Origin: Bacteroidota bacterium
GTDB lineage: Bacteria > Bacteroidota > Bacteroidia > Chitinophagales > Saprospiraceae
Assembly: GCA_003045895.1 (NCBI GenBank)
Contig: PZPC01000024.1
Coordinates: 1 to 64,000 of the forward strand
Direction: 5' to 3'
DNA length: 64,000 bases
How positions within the stretch are numbered: the stretch's first letter is position 1; every line of letters starts with the position of its first letter. Under the pieces are notes generated by a model. That model was not told the DNA's origin. It ran no database searches and was given only the letters and a program-made list of their open reading frames with translations. Positions 34,691 through 42,773 of this stretch are shown piece after piece. The translations under genes and the position numbers were made by a program.

Positions 34691-35137
34691 ATGAAGCGTT
34701 ACCTATTCTTGTTTTTTTTGGCAGTTACCCTGGGCTGGTCTTGTAACAAAGAAGACCAGGCGGAAACCGACCGCAACCGGATCGTCCAGTACCTGGCCGA
34801 CAATAACCTGACGGCTATCGAGGACGATACGGGCCTGTTTTATATTATCGAGGTGCCAGGTGGCGCTGAGAAACCCGTCCTCAGCGACCGGGTAACGGTA
34901 GGCTACAAAGGCTACCTGACCAACAAAACGGTATTCGACCAGACCGCCGCCAACCAACCCGTTGCCTTTTTTCTGGACCAAGTCATCGTAGGGTGGCAAA
35001 TAGGTATTCCAAAATTTGGTCGTGGGGGCTCGGGTATCCTGCTTGTTCCTTCGCGCCTGGGCTACGGCGACCGGCGTGTCGGTTCCATTCCCGCTAATTC
35101 GGTACTTATCTTCGAAGTGGATTTAATCAATTTCTAG
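34691..35137 (+). CDS. FKBP-type peptidyl-prolyl isomerase lipoprotein
   Basis: A 148-residue protein. The leader MKRYLFLFFLAVTLGWSC gives a lipobox with Cys 18. After a helical linker (NRIVQYLADNNLTAI) comes an FKBP domain: VTVGYKGYLTNKTVFDQT, AFFLDQVIVGWQIGIPKFGRGGSGILLVPSRLGYG, IPANSVLIFEVDLINF. The order of the strand and GIPKFGRGG/LVPSRLGYG loops matches Mip/FkpA-type domains. It probably helps fold envelope proteins from a lipid anchor in the periplasm or outer membrane. Confidence 0.93.
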   Translation: MKRYLFLFFLAVTLGWSCNKEDQAETDRNRIVQYLADNNLTAIEDDTGLFYIIEVPGGAEKPVLSDRVTVGYKGYLTNKTVFDQTAANQPVAFFLDQVIVGWQIGIPKFGRGGSGILLVPSRLGYGDRRVGSIPANSVLIFEVDLINF

Positions 35138-35160
35138 CGCAGCTGGGTCAGCTGCTAGAA
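35132..35160. terminator. Hairpin between convergent FKBP and lnt-operon genes
   Basis: ttctagc-gc-agct pairs with agct-gctagaa around a short loop and overlaps the FKBP stop codon. No T-run follows; weak candidate. Confidence 0.35.
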
Positions 35161-35190
35161 TGGCGTTTGGGTAGCAATGGTCCGCCGACC

Positions 35191-35718
35191 TCAGGGGCGG
35201 CTGCTGGTAAAAAACCGTTTATCCTTGTTTTCGGGCGTAAGCAGGCGGTAAGGCCGGTCGTTGGGCGGCAAGAGCAGGCAACAATCCCAGCAATTGTCGA
35301 TAATGTGTACACCCTGGCCCAACGACCCCTCGTAGAGCAGGATATCCTTCGGCACTTTGGGGTAGGCCTCAAATGTGTCTTGGGCGGGATCCCACGGGAA
35401 ATATTTTTCCTGAACCAGGATCTTGGCTGCACCGAGGTTGATGACGTACTGGCCAGCGCCAAAACGGGCATCCAGCAGGTGTTCACCTTGTTCAAAATGG
35501 AGGTTGTTGCGCAAGCGACTGCTCCGCAAAACGGTGGCCGTACCCGGCGCCAGCCGCAACGCAGTGCCATTGATTTGGTAGTGGGCCTCCGTTTCGTTGC
35601 CGTTGTAAACGAGCATCCGGGTGGTGAAAACACCGAGGAACTGCAACACGACCGGCGATAAAAAATAGCCAACCACGGCTACCAGCAGCAGGCCGATTAT
35701 CCATTGCTTCATCATCAT
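35191..35718 (-). CDS. Hypothetical membrane-anchored protein co-transcribed with lnt
   Basis: The start is one of three consecutive ATG codons at 35710-35718; the first forms an ATGA overlap with the lnt stop, giving 175 residues. The N-terminus MMMKQWIIGLLLVAVVGYFLSPVVLQF is a membrane anchor or uncleaved leader. The soluble part has no family I recognise: beta-rich, with VYNGNETEAHYQINGTALRLAPG, and a Cys pair in IIDNCWDCCLLLPPNDRPYRLL. Translational coupling to lnt suggests an envelope role. Confidence 0.75.
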   Translation of the reverse strand: MMMKQWIIGLLLVAVVGYFLSPVVLQFLGVFTTRMLVYNGNETEAHYQINGTALRLAPGTATVLRSSRLRNNLHFEQGEHLLDARFGAGQYVINLGAAKILVQEKYFPWDPAQDTFEAYPKVPKDILLYEGSLGQGVHIIDNCWDCCLLLPPNDRPYRLLTPENKDKRFFTSSRP

Positions 35719-37544
35719 TTTTTGATTCTTGCTTTGACAAAAGTATTGAGGGCCAGGATAATGGAGGAAAAAAGAGCAATACGCGCAATGATATCGCCCC
35801 AACGCACGTAAAAGGTGATGGCATCATTCAGGGTCAGTTGCCCGCGGATAGCGACTGCTTCATTGTACCGGGTCGCCTGGGAAATATCGCCCCGCTGGTT
35901 GATAAATGCGGAGCTACCCGTGTTGGCGGAGCGCGCAATACTCCGGCGCGTTTCAATAGCCCGCAGGCTGGCGTAGTAGAGGTGCTGGCGGTAGCCGGCG
36001 GTGTTGTCCCACCAGCCGTCGTTGGTCATAATGAAAGCGGCCTGGGCACCTGCCCGGACGTAGCCGGTAAAGTATTCGCCGAAGATGGATTCGTAGCAAA
36101 TAACGGGCGCAATATTGGCTGTTTCGCTGGTGAAAACCGAGCGTTCGGGTTGGATACCCAAACCTGCCGTGGTGCCCCCCAGGTCGTCGACAAATGATTC
36201 CATAAAGAAGAACACCTGCTTAAAGGGAAACTGCTCCGGCCCTGGAACCAGCTTGGATTTGCGGTAGGTTTGCGCGGGAATTTCGCGGTTCAGCGGCATT
36301 TGCGCAGCCAGGTTCATGATCTCAAATTCGATGGTCTGCCCGCCGCGCTGCCGCTGCCGGGTAGCTTCGGTACGGGGTTCGCCGGGCCGGAAATCGTGGT
36401 ACGCATTTAGGCCCGTTACCAACTTCAGGTGAGGAAATTCAGCCAGTGCCCGGTAGAGTTTACCGGACAATTGAGCTTCCCAAACGTCTTCCTCCCGGAC
36501 GAAACCGTAGGTCGTTTCCGGCAAGACAAGGTAATTGACCTGGGTGTCCAGCAACGGTTTACTCAGCGCCAGGACGCGGTTCAACTGCTGTTCTTCGGGT
36601 ACGGAAAATTTTTGGTAGTGGGGTTCGTAGTTGGGTTGCACGACTACGACATCAATGGTTTTACCCCTTTCCTGGTAGCTGGCGTAAAGGACGACCGAAA
36701 CCACCAACAGCAGCAGCACCAGTGCCATCGTTTTACTGGCTACGGTGCGGGTCGGTTGTCCCTGGCGGGCGGTAGTCCACCACTGGAAGGCATACAGGTT
36801 GGAGAGCCAAATCCAAAGGCTACCCCCGAATACCCCCGTGTAGGCGTACCACTGCACCAGGCTCGGATACTGGGCCCAACCGTTGCCGAGGGTGAGCCAG
36901 GGCCAGGTAAGTTCCCAGTTGAGGTGCATGTACTCGAAAGTGAGCCAGTAGGCCACCAGGCTGGCGTAGCCCAGTTTGGGCATGTGCCGGTTCGTGAACA
37001 AGAACAGCAACCAGGGGAGGCACATCAGGAAACTGTTGACAAAGTTGGCGAACAGCCCCGCCGCGAAGCTGGTATTCATCACCCAGTAAGTGGCTACGAT
37101 GTTCCACAAAACCAGCGCGTGGAAGACGTAGCCCAGGAGCTCCCGCTTACGGGCACCCGTTTTTTGTCGCCATTCGGCTTCGAGGACCAGCAAAGGAACC
37201 CAGCCAACAAGCAACAAAAAAGGGAAAGGCACCAGCCCCGGGAAGCCCAACCCCAGCAGCAGCCCACTGGCCGTGGCCAGCAAGAGTGGCCGTCCGGAAA
37301 AATCGCTGTCCCGACCCCGTTGCCACCGGTACCGTAGGAGTACCACCGCCGTCCAGGTGCTGAGCAACCAAAACAACGGGCGGTAGCCCCAGAGCTGCTC
37401 GGCCGCCGCCAGCCGGAACATATCATAAGACAACCCGGCAGAAAACACCAGGAGCAGCAAGCTGGCAACCAGCAGGCGCTGCCGCAAAGAGGAACTGACC
37501 GTGCCAGTAGTAGGGGATAGCAAAGGATTTTTCATGGGGAGCAA
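35715..37544 (-). CDS. lnt: Apolipoprotein N-acyltransferase
   Basis: A 609-residue inner-membrane enzyme that adds the third acyl chain to lipoproteins. The N-terminal half has about seven membrane helices. The C-terminal nitrilase-like domain shows the Glu-Lys-Cys triad: NYLVLPETTYGF (Glu), YRKSKLVPGPEQFPF (Lys) and APVICYESIFGEYF (Cys). Length is slightly above E. coli Lnt (512), with a longer first segment. The start could alternatively be Met 4 (MKNPLLS) at 37535. The next gene overlaps its stop. lspA in the same window serves the preceding step of the pathway. Confidence 0.95.
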   Translation of the reverse strand: MLPMKNPLLSPTTGTVSSSLRQRLLVASLLLLVFSAGLSYDMFRLAAAEQLWGYRPLFWLLSTWTAVVLLRYRWQRGRDSDFSGRPLLLATASGLLLGLGFPGLVPFPFLLLVGWVPLLVLEAEWRQKTGARKRELLGYVFHALVLWNIVATYWVMNTSFAAGLFANFVNSFLMCLPWLLFLFTNRHMPKLGYASLVAYWLTFEYMHLNWELTWPWLTLGNGWAQYPSLVQWYAYTGVFGGSLWIWLSNLYAFQWWTTARQGQPTRTVASKTMALVLLLLVVSVVLYASYQERGKTIDVVVVQPNYEPHYQKFSVPEEQQLNRVLALSKPLLDTQVNYLVLPETTYGFVREEDVWEAQLSGKLYRALAEFPHLKLVTGLNAYHDFRPGEPRTEATRQRQRGGQTIEFEIMNLAAQMPLNREIPAQTYRKSKLVPGPEQFPFKQVFFFMESFVDDLGGTTAGLGIQPERSVFTSETANIAPVICYESIFGEYFTGYVRAGAQAAFIMTNDGWWDNTAGYRQHLYYASLRAIETRRSIARSANTGSSAFINQRGDISQATRYNEAVAIRGQLTLNDAITFYVRWGDIIARIALFSSIILALNTFVKARIKK

Positions 37545-37627
37545 AATTAAGCTAAACCATTTACATGCAGCGGCCGCGGCCAGTTATTATTTTATTAAAT
37601 GCCCGCCAAATGAGCGGGGAATTTTTA

Positions 37628-37635
37628 TACCTTTG
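37628..37635 (+). promoter_or_regulatory. Putative -7 box (TACCTTTG)
   Basis: An exact match to TAnnTTTG in an AT-rich stretch 84 nt before the ATG of the haem-binding protein. The -33 element is unclear. Confidence 0.4.
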
Positions 37636-37691
37636 GTAAGTCATGAAAAATGAACCCGCGCTAATATTTTTTTTGCCCGACTTAAATTGCT

Positions 37692-37711
37692 GAAAAATGT
37701 CAGCGCATCAA
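37692..37711 (+). repeat. 20-nt dispersed repeat, copy 2
   Basis: Identical to 17401-17420 (gaaaaatgtcagcgcatcaa). Here it ends 8 nt before the ATG at 37720, thus lying in the mRNA leader if the box at 37628 is used. Confidence 0.5.
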
Positions 37712-37719
37712 CACTAGGT

Positions 37720-38181
37720 ATGAAATCCAAAATCAAAATTGCCCTGCTGATTCTTGCTGGCCTGTTCCTGCTGGTACAGTTCATTCCCGTCGATCGCAGT
37801 ACCCCCGAGGTCGTGCCGGCACAAGATTTTCTCACGGCCGTCAACGCGCCTCCGGCGATGGCCAGCCTCATCAAAAATACCTGCTACGACTGCCATTCCT
37901 ACCAGTCGGAATACCCCTGGTACGCCCGGGTGGCTCCCGTCTCTTTTTGGATCCAAGGCCATATCAACGAAGCGCGCAGCCACCTCAATTTTTCGAAGTG
38001 GACAACCTACGAACCCGCTAAAGCCGCCCACAAGCTGGAAGAATGTTTCGATGAAGTGAGCAGCGGTGAAATGCCTATGGCGTCTTTTACCTGGATACAC
38101 CCTGAAGCGCAATTGTCGGATGCACAAGTCAGCGCGCTGGCGCAGTGGTTCCAGCAAACTTATCGCAGTACGGTTCAGTAA
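37720..38181 (+). CDS. Haem-binding domain protein (Haem_bd, cytochrome c-like)
   Basis: A 153-residue protein. The start at 37720 gives MKSKIKIALLILAGLFLLVQF, a membrane anchor, so the 11 upstream codons are rejected. The haem motif TCYDCHS (Cys 55, Cys 58, His 59) sits in IKNTCYDCHSYQSEYPWYARVAP, the signature of the Bacteroidota haem-binding domain family. A distal Met in EMPMASFTWIHPEAQLS may be the sixth ligand. Probably a periplasmic monohaem electron carrier or sensor. Confidence 0.9.
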   Translation: MKSKIKIALLILAGLFLLVQFIPVDRSTPEVVPAQDFLTAVNAPPAMASLIKNTCYDCHSYQSEYPWYARVAPVSFWIQGHINEARSHLNFSKWTTYEPAKAAHKLEECFDEVSSGEMPMASFTWIHPEAQLSDAQVSALAQWFQQTYRSTVQ

Positions 38182-38224
38182 CCGGCGTTCACGCCGATTT
38201 TTAGCTCACAATCTGTCTACGACT

Positions 38225-39325
38225 ATGCTTGATCGAATTTATGTTGCGGCTACCAGCCAGCACGTGGGTAAAACCACTTCTACCCTGGGCATTGTAGCTG
38301 CTATTCGCGACCGGGGTTTCAACGTCGGCTACTGCAAGCCCCTGGGGCAGGAATTTGTCGACCTCGGCGACCTTAAAGTAGACAAAGATGCGCTGCTCTT
38401 TTCGCGGAACATGGATTTCGATTTGTTTGCAGAACTACACAGCCCCGTCATTTTGGGGCGCGGCGTGACCACCAGCTTTTTAGAAAATCCTTCCCTTTTC
38501 GACTTCCCGGCGCGGGTCATGCACGCCTCCCGCACCTTGCAAAGTATGCACGATGTAGTGGTCTACGAAGGTACCGGACACCCCGGAGTAGGCAGCGTGA
38601 TCGGTCTCTCCAATGCCGATGTGGCCAAGATGTTAAATGCCTCCGTGATCATGATCGTGGAAGGGGGCATCGGGAATACCATCGACCGGTTGAATGTCAA
38701 CCTGTCTCTCTTTCGGGAGAAAGGGGTGCCCATTGCGGGAGTTATCATCAATAAAGTGTTGCCCGAAAAATCAGATCGCGTGCGGGAGATGGTTGGTAAA
38801 AAACTTAACCAGTGGGGCATTCCACTAATGGGTATCCTTCCCTACGATAAAACACTCGCCAATCCTATTATGGAAGGCGTCCGGCTGGCCATTGACGGGG
38901 TCGTCATTATGAATGGCCATAACCTGGACAACAAAGTTGAAAATATTGCCTCGGGTTCGCTGATCGAAAAAAAGGAATTTGACGACCTGCAAAACCTACT
39001 CCTCATTGTAAGCCACCGCCGCCTGGAGAGCGCCATCGAATCCCTGCAGGAAATCGACCGCAAGCACCCCGATCAGGAATTGAAGCTGGCGGGCATCGTG
39101 GTCAACGGCGAAAATGATTTCATTGGGGAACTGCAGCAGTTTGTCCCCTGCCAGGATTATATCATGATGCACGAGATTCCACTGATCGCTACCCAGCTGG
39201 ATACTTACGGATCAGCCCTGAAAATCAGCCAGATGGAAGTGAAGATCAATACCCGTACCCCCTGGAAAGCCCGGCGGGCCGTGGAACTCATTAAAGATTA
39301 CGTCAACTTGGACGGTCTGTTTTAG
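38225..39325 (+). CDS. DRTGG-domain P-loop protein (phosphotransacetylase N-terminal-like)
   Basis: A 366-residue protein. The start at 38225 (MLDRIYVAATSQHVGKTTSTLGIV) places the P-loop at residues 8-17; the upstream in-frame extension is shadow. The first half is a BioD/CobQ-like ATPase (VVYEGTGHPGVGSVIGLSNADVAKML, IAGVIINKVLPEKSDRV). The second half resembles the DRTGG domain (EKKEFDDLQNLLLIVSHRRLESAIE). This pair precedes the Pta domain in long phosphotransacetylases, but the Pta domain is absent here. Stand-alone versions are called 'AAA family ATPase' or 'phosphotransacetylase family protein'; function unknown. Confidence 0.85.
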   Translation: MLDRIYVAATSQHVGKTTSTLGIVAAIRDRGFNVGYCKPLGQEFVDLGDLKVDKDALLFSRNMDFDLFAELHSPVILGRGVTTSFLENPSLFDFPARVMHASRTLQSMHDVVVYEGTGHPGVGSVIGLSNADVAKMLNASVIMIVEGGIGNTIDRLNVNLSLFREKGVPIAGVIINKVLPEKSDRVREMVGKKLNQWGIPLMGILPYDKTLANPIMEGVRLAIDGVVIMNGHNLDNKVENIASGSLIEKKEFDDLQNLLLIVSHRRLESAIESLQEIDRKHPDQELKLAGIVVNGENDFIGELQQFVPCQDYIMMHEIPLIATQLDTYGSALKISQMEVKINTRTPWKARRAVELIKDYVNLDGLF

Positions 39326-39422
39326 GATACACAAAAGAACCGTTCATCCCGGTGTTTTGCCTGCTGGTCTAAGTCCCTTTCACCTTTGGGAAATAAAAGG
39401 CATATTTGTAGCAACACTAGCT

Positions 39423-39980
39423 ATGGAAAATACTGTACACCAAGACTGGCTTCAAAAATTGCGGACGGGCGACCATTCGGCCCTGGCGCCGATTTTCGAC
39501 CAGCAGTACGAACCGGTGTGTAAGGCTATTTTTCGCTTTGTGCAAGATCCCGGGCTCACCGAAGACCTCGCTCAGGAGGTTTTTGTCCGCTTTTGGGAAA
39601 AACGGGCCGATATTCATATCGACGCTAACCTCGGCGCTTACCTGAGTCGTATGGCCGTCAACGAAGCCCTGGCTTACCTCCGTAAAAAAAGCCGCTACCT
39701 GGCCGACGAGCTTCCCCTTCACTTGCCCGGTCACGTAGCAGCTACGGCCGATGAACAGCTGGCTACGGCCGAATTGTCTGCCCGCATCACCACTGCCATC
39801 AACAGCCTGCCTCCTGGCTGTCGGACGATCTTCCAACTCAGTCGCTTCGAAGAAAAAACCTATCAGGAAATCGCCGATACCCTGGGCATCTCCATTAAGA
39901 CCGTCGAGAACCAGATGGGTAAAGCGCTTCGCATCCTGCGGGAAAAATTGGGCGATTACCTGATGGTATTCCTGTTTTAG
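39423..39980 (+). CDS. ECF-type RNA polymerase sigma factor
   Basis: A 185-residue sigma-70 family factor. The start at 39423 (MENTVHQDWLQKLRTGDHSALAPIF) is chosen over the 22-codon upstream extension. Region 2: FDQQYEPVCKAIFRFVQDPGLTEDLAQEVFVRFWEKR. Region 4: LPPGCRTIFQLSRFEEKTYQEIADTLGISIKTVENQMGKALRILREKL. It resembles the Bacteroides-expansion sigma factors that act with FecR anti-sigma and SusCD genes, but none follow here. Regulon unknown. Confidence 0.92.
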   Translation: MENTVHQDWLQKLRTGDHSALAPIFDQQYEPVCKAIFRFVQDPGLTEDLAQEVFVRFWEKRADIHIDANLGAYLSRMAVNEALAYLRKKSRYLADELPLHLPGHVAATADEQLATAELSARITTAINSLPPGCRTIFQLSRFEEKTYQEIADTLGISIKTVENQMGKALRILREKLGDYLMVFLF

Positions 39981-40005
39981 CGCTACGCCAAAGAACGGAA
40001 CCCGC

Positions 40006-40176
40006 TTAATTCGTCGCGAAAAACTTATATTTGCGGCGATAAAGAGACGGTTTTGCCAGCACAACAATTACCAGCGAACCAATAAAAAGGTACGATTTGA
40101 GAAAATAGCGGCCCAAAAGCAGCAGTTTTCCGTCAAATTTGTGATTTTTGTAATACAATCCCTTCGCAAACGCCAT
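40006..40176 (-). CDS. Small 56-residue membrane protein (probable)
   Basis: On the minus strand an ATG at 40176 opens a 56-codon frame ending TAA at 40006. It begins MAFAKGLYYKNHKFDGK and has one hydrophobic segment (about residues 28-41, SYLFIGSLVIVVLA), followed by a basic tail (KPSLYRRKYKFF). A G-run precedes the start at about 7 nt, a possible ribosome-binding site. Positive-inside pattern and start context support a gene; no family recognised. It is convergent with the sigma factor gene and divergent from the OmpA gene. Confidence 0.45.
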   Translation of the reverse strand: MAFAKGLYYKNHKFDGKLLLLGRYFLKSYLFIGSLVIVVLAKPSLYRRKYKFFATN

Positions 40177-40294
40177 CTTGCCCCCCCAGTAAGCTGTTGG
40201 AAAATCATCCGGTAACTTTTATTAGCAGGTTATCCTGCTTTAAGTAATGGGCTTGTTTTTTTAAAGCCTAAGTAGTAGTTTATAATCATTCCCT

Positions 40295-41929
40295 ATGAGA
40301 AACAAACTGATCTGGTTCGGGCTATTGCTGTCCGGTGCCTTAGCAGCCCAACCCAAGGCGGAGCTCAGTATTTTGTTAGGTGGCGCAACTTACCTCGGTG
40401 ATCTGGAAGTGGCGGACCGTCTGCCAGATTTGGGGTTGGCAAAATTTTCACCAGGTATTCAGGTGGGACTGCCGCTGGGTTACACCTGGCAGGTGCGAGC
40501 CGGTATTCAGTATGCATCCTACGCTGGCAGCGACGCCAATAGCACTTCAGCAGCTTTCCTGGCCCGCAATTTTTCTTTTACCGGCCAACTCTTTGAGGGT
40601 CAGGTTAACCTGCGTTGGGAGCCTTTTGCACGCCGCCGGTTTCCTGTCACGGGTGGATACAAGAACATCATTTCTCCTTATCTTTTTTTGGGAACGGGTT
40701 TGACTTTTCATAACCATACCACCCACTATGGCAATCCGGGGGTCGACGGTTTCCCCGATCGGATCCGGCGAGATATGCGGGCAAAAGCATCCCCGGCGCT
40801 GGTGCTTCCTTTCGGTGGCGGGATCCGTGTCGACCTCAGCAAACACGTCAGCCTGGGTCTGGAGGTGGGTGCCCGCAAGCTTTTTACCGACCACCTGGAC
40901 GGCGTATCCTTCGCCGGTAATGCCAGCAAAGACGACTGGTACCTGGTGGGTGGCCTAACCCTGAGCTACCGCTGGAGCAAGCCCGATTACGACCGCGATG
41001 GATTCCTGGACGATGTCGACCGCTGCCCCCAGCAGGCTGGCGTAGACTATACCGGTGGTTGCCCCGATGCCGATGGCGACCGTATTCCCGACCAGGAAGA
41101 CCAGTGCCCCTACCAGCCCGGCAAGCCCGCGGCCCTGGGCTGCCCGGATAGCGACTTTGATGGGGTGCCCGATTTTCGGGATGACTGCCCCGAAATACCC
41201 GGCCAGGCCTCCGGCCGGGGCTGCCCCGATGCCGACGGCGATGGACTGGTGGACGATGCCGACCTGTGCCCCTACTGCGCGGGCGGGAGCCAATTGTCGG
41301 GTTGCCCCGATGCCGATGGCGATGGCGTGGAAGACGCCCGCGACCGCTGCCCCAACCTGCCAGGACTGCTCGAAGGCGAAGGTTGCCCTTACCTGGATGG
41401 GGATCGCGATGGGGTCCCCGACGATACCGACGAATGCCCAACCTTGGCTGGCCCTGCCACTCTCAACGGCTGCCCCGACACCGACGGCGATGGGCTGCCC
41501 GACAGCATCGATAAATGCCCGGAACTGGCAGGTACGCTGGCCGCGGCGGGTTGCCCCGAAGTGACCGAGGAGGTCAAAGGCACCCTGGCCTTCGTTGCCA
41601 AAGCCGTCCAGTTCGAGACGGGCAGCAACCGCCTGAAAGCAACTTCCCTGGTGAAGCTGGACACGCTGGTTGTCATACTGGTGGACTATCCCTACCTCAA
41701 CCTGACCATCGCTGGCCATACCGACAGCCGGGGCAACGACGCCGCTAATTTGCGGCTCTCCCAGGCGCGGGCCAAAGCCTGCTACGATTACCTGCTTAAG
41801 CAGGGCGTACCTGCGGAACGAATGACCCACACCGGTTTCGGCGAAACCCGCCCCCCGGCTTCCAATGCCACCGAAGCGGGTCGCCGCCAAAACCGCCGCG
41901 TCGCTTTTGAATTGTTGGTACGGCAATAG
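40295..41929 (+). CDS. OmpA-family outer-membrane protein with thrombospondin type 3 repeats
   Basis: A 544-residue protein. Signal peptide about 1-18 (ends ALAAQ). Residues 20-225 look like a beta-barrel (ILLGGATYLGDLE, VGARKLFTDHL, LVGGLTLSYRWSK). Residues about 228-420 are seven or eight calcium-binding TSP3 repeats of the form DxDxDGxxDxxDxCP. Residues about 430-544 are the OmpA peptidoglycan-binding domain: FETGSNRLKATSLVKL, TIAGHTDSRGND, NLRLSQARAKACYDYLLKQGV, GFGETRPPASN, GRRQNRRVAFEL. It ties the outer membrane to peptidoglycan. Confidence 0.95.
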   Translation: MRNKLIWFGLLLSGALAAQPKAELSILLGGATYLGDLEVADRLPDLGLAKFSPGIQVGLPLGYTWQVRAGIQYASYAGSDANSTSAAFLARNFSFTGQLFEGQVNLRWEPFARRRFPVTGGYKNIISPYLFLGTGLTFHNHTTHYGNPGVDGFPDRIRRDMRAKASPALVLPFGGGIRVDLSKHVSLGLEVGARKLFTDHLDGVSFAGNASKDDWYLVGGLTLSYRWSKPDYDRDGFLDDVDRCPQQAGVDYTGGCPDADGDRIPDQEDQCPYQPGKPAALGCPDSDFDGVPDFRDDCPEIPGQASGRGCPDADGDGLVDDADLCPYCAGGSQLSGCPDADGDGVEDARDRCPNLPGLLEGEGCPYLDGDRDGVPDDTDECPTLAGPATLNGCPDTDGDGLPDSIDKCPELAGTLAAAGCPEVTEEVKGTLAFVAKAVQFETGSNRLKATSLVKLDTLVVILVDYPYLNLTIAGHTDSRGNDAANLRLSQARAKACYDYLLKQGVPAERMTHTGFGETRPPASNATEAGRRQNRRVAFELLVRQ

Positions 41930-42057
41930 GAGCGGGGACGAATGGGCGCTGCAATTGCTCACTGACGAGCTGCTGCCACCCCGGCTACCCGGCCACCCTG
42001 CTGACGAAGATCAACGCGTGGGGTGATACACCTTACTGCCCCTCAAATAGGCTGATC

Positions 42058-42065
42058 TTACCTTT
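42058..42065 (+). promoter_or_regulatory. Putative -7 box (TACCTTTA)
   Basis: It abuts the ATG at 42066. If active, transcription begins inside the first codons and the later in-frame ATG at 42090 would be the true start of the gene. Confidence 0.35.
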
Positions 42066-42089
42066 ATGGAAAGATTAGCCTATTTGATT

Positions 42090-42725
42090 ATGAGCGCAAC
42101 TTACCGTTTGGCAATAGCCGTTAGTTTACTACTTGCCTGCCTTCTTTATCTGCCAACAGCCCGTACCCAAACCGCGCTACCCAAGGATAAATACCTGACT
42201 TTTTCGGTGTTCAATGCGGGTACTTTGCTGCCGGGGAACGGGACGCTGGGCATCTTCACTACGCCGGTACACCCGGGCCTGTCCGTGGGGATGGAATTCC
42301 GCTACAACCGCGATACCCTGAAACAGTGGTTCCAGACGGCGACGGTGGGGGTTTTGTACCACCGCTACGTCCAAACCGCAATCCAACTGTACAGCGAAAC
42401 GGGGTTCCGCAGGTTCATCTGGTCGGGACTGAGCGCAGAGTTGCGCCTGGGCGGTGGGTACCTGCACGCCATTCCCGCCGTCGATGTGTTCGAACAGCGG
42501 GCCAACGGAACTTACCGGCGGCAGCAGACTATCGGCCGGGCGCAAGCTATGGTTGGCGGGACTTTCGGGCTGGGCTATACCCTGCGGCACGCCACTGTTC
42601 CCCTGCGTTTTACCATCGACTATCACTTTTATCTCCAACTCCCATTTGTCCGGCAGTACGTACCGCTCCTGCCCGTAACGACCTTGCACGTGGGCGTGGC
42701 TGCTCCCTTGTCTATCTTTCAATAA
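42090..42725 (+). CDS. Exported beta-barrel-like protein of unknown function
   Basis: I place the start at 42090 (211 residues) rather than the ATG at 42066, because the box at 42058-42065 abuts the earlier ATG and the later one gives a compact leader (MSATYRLAIAVSLLLACLLYLPTA). The mature part alternates hydrophobic and polar residues in strands (FSVFNAGTLLPGNGTLGIFTTP, LSVGMEFRYN, VGVLYHRYVQTAIQLYSETGF, AMVGGTFGLGYTL) and ends in LHVGVAAPLSIFQ with a terminal aromatic, as in outer-membrane barrels. No family recognised. The serine hydrolase follows 48 nt downstream. Confidence 0.7.
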   Translation: MSATYRLAIAVSLLLACLLYLPTARTQTALPKDKYLTFSVFNAGTLLPGNGTLGIFTTPVHPGLSVGMEFRYNRDTLKQWFQTATVGVLYHRYVQTAIQLYSETGFRRFIWSGLSAELRLGGGYLHAIPAVDVFEQRANGTYRRQQTIGRAQAMVGGTFGLGYTLRHATVPLRFTIDYHFYLQLPFVRQYVPLLPVTTLHVGVAAPLSIFQ

Positions 42726-42773
42726 TCGTTCAGACTGGTTCGCGGTGATTTTTGTACCCCAAAAAAGCAAGCA

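Noticed and set aside
36429-37337. 302-codon plus-strand frame opposite lnt
   Set aside because: It is an antisense shadow rich in Gln, Gly and Pro; lnt on the other strand has the full catalytic triad.
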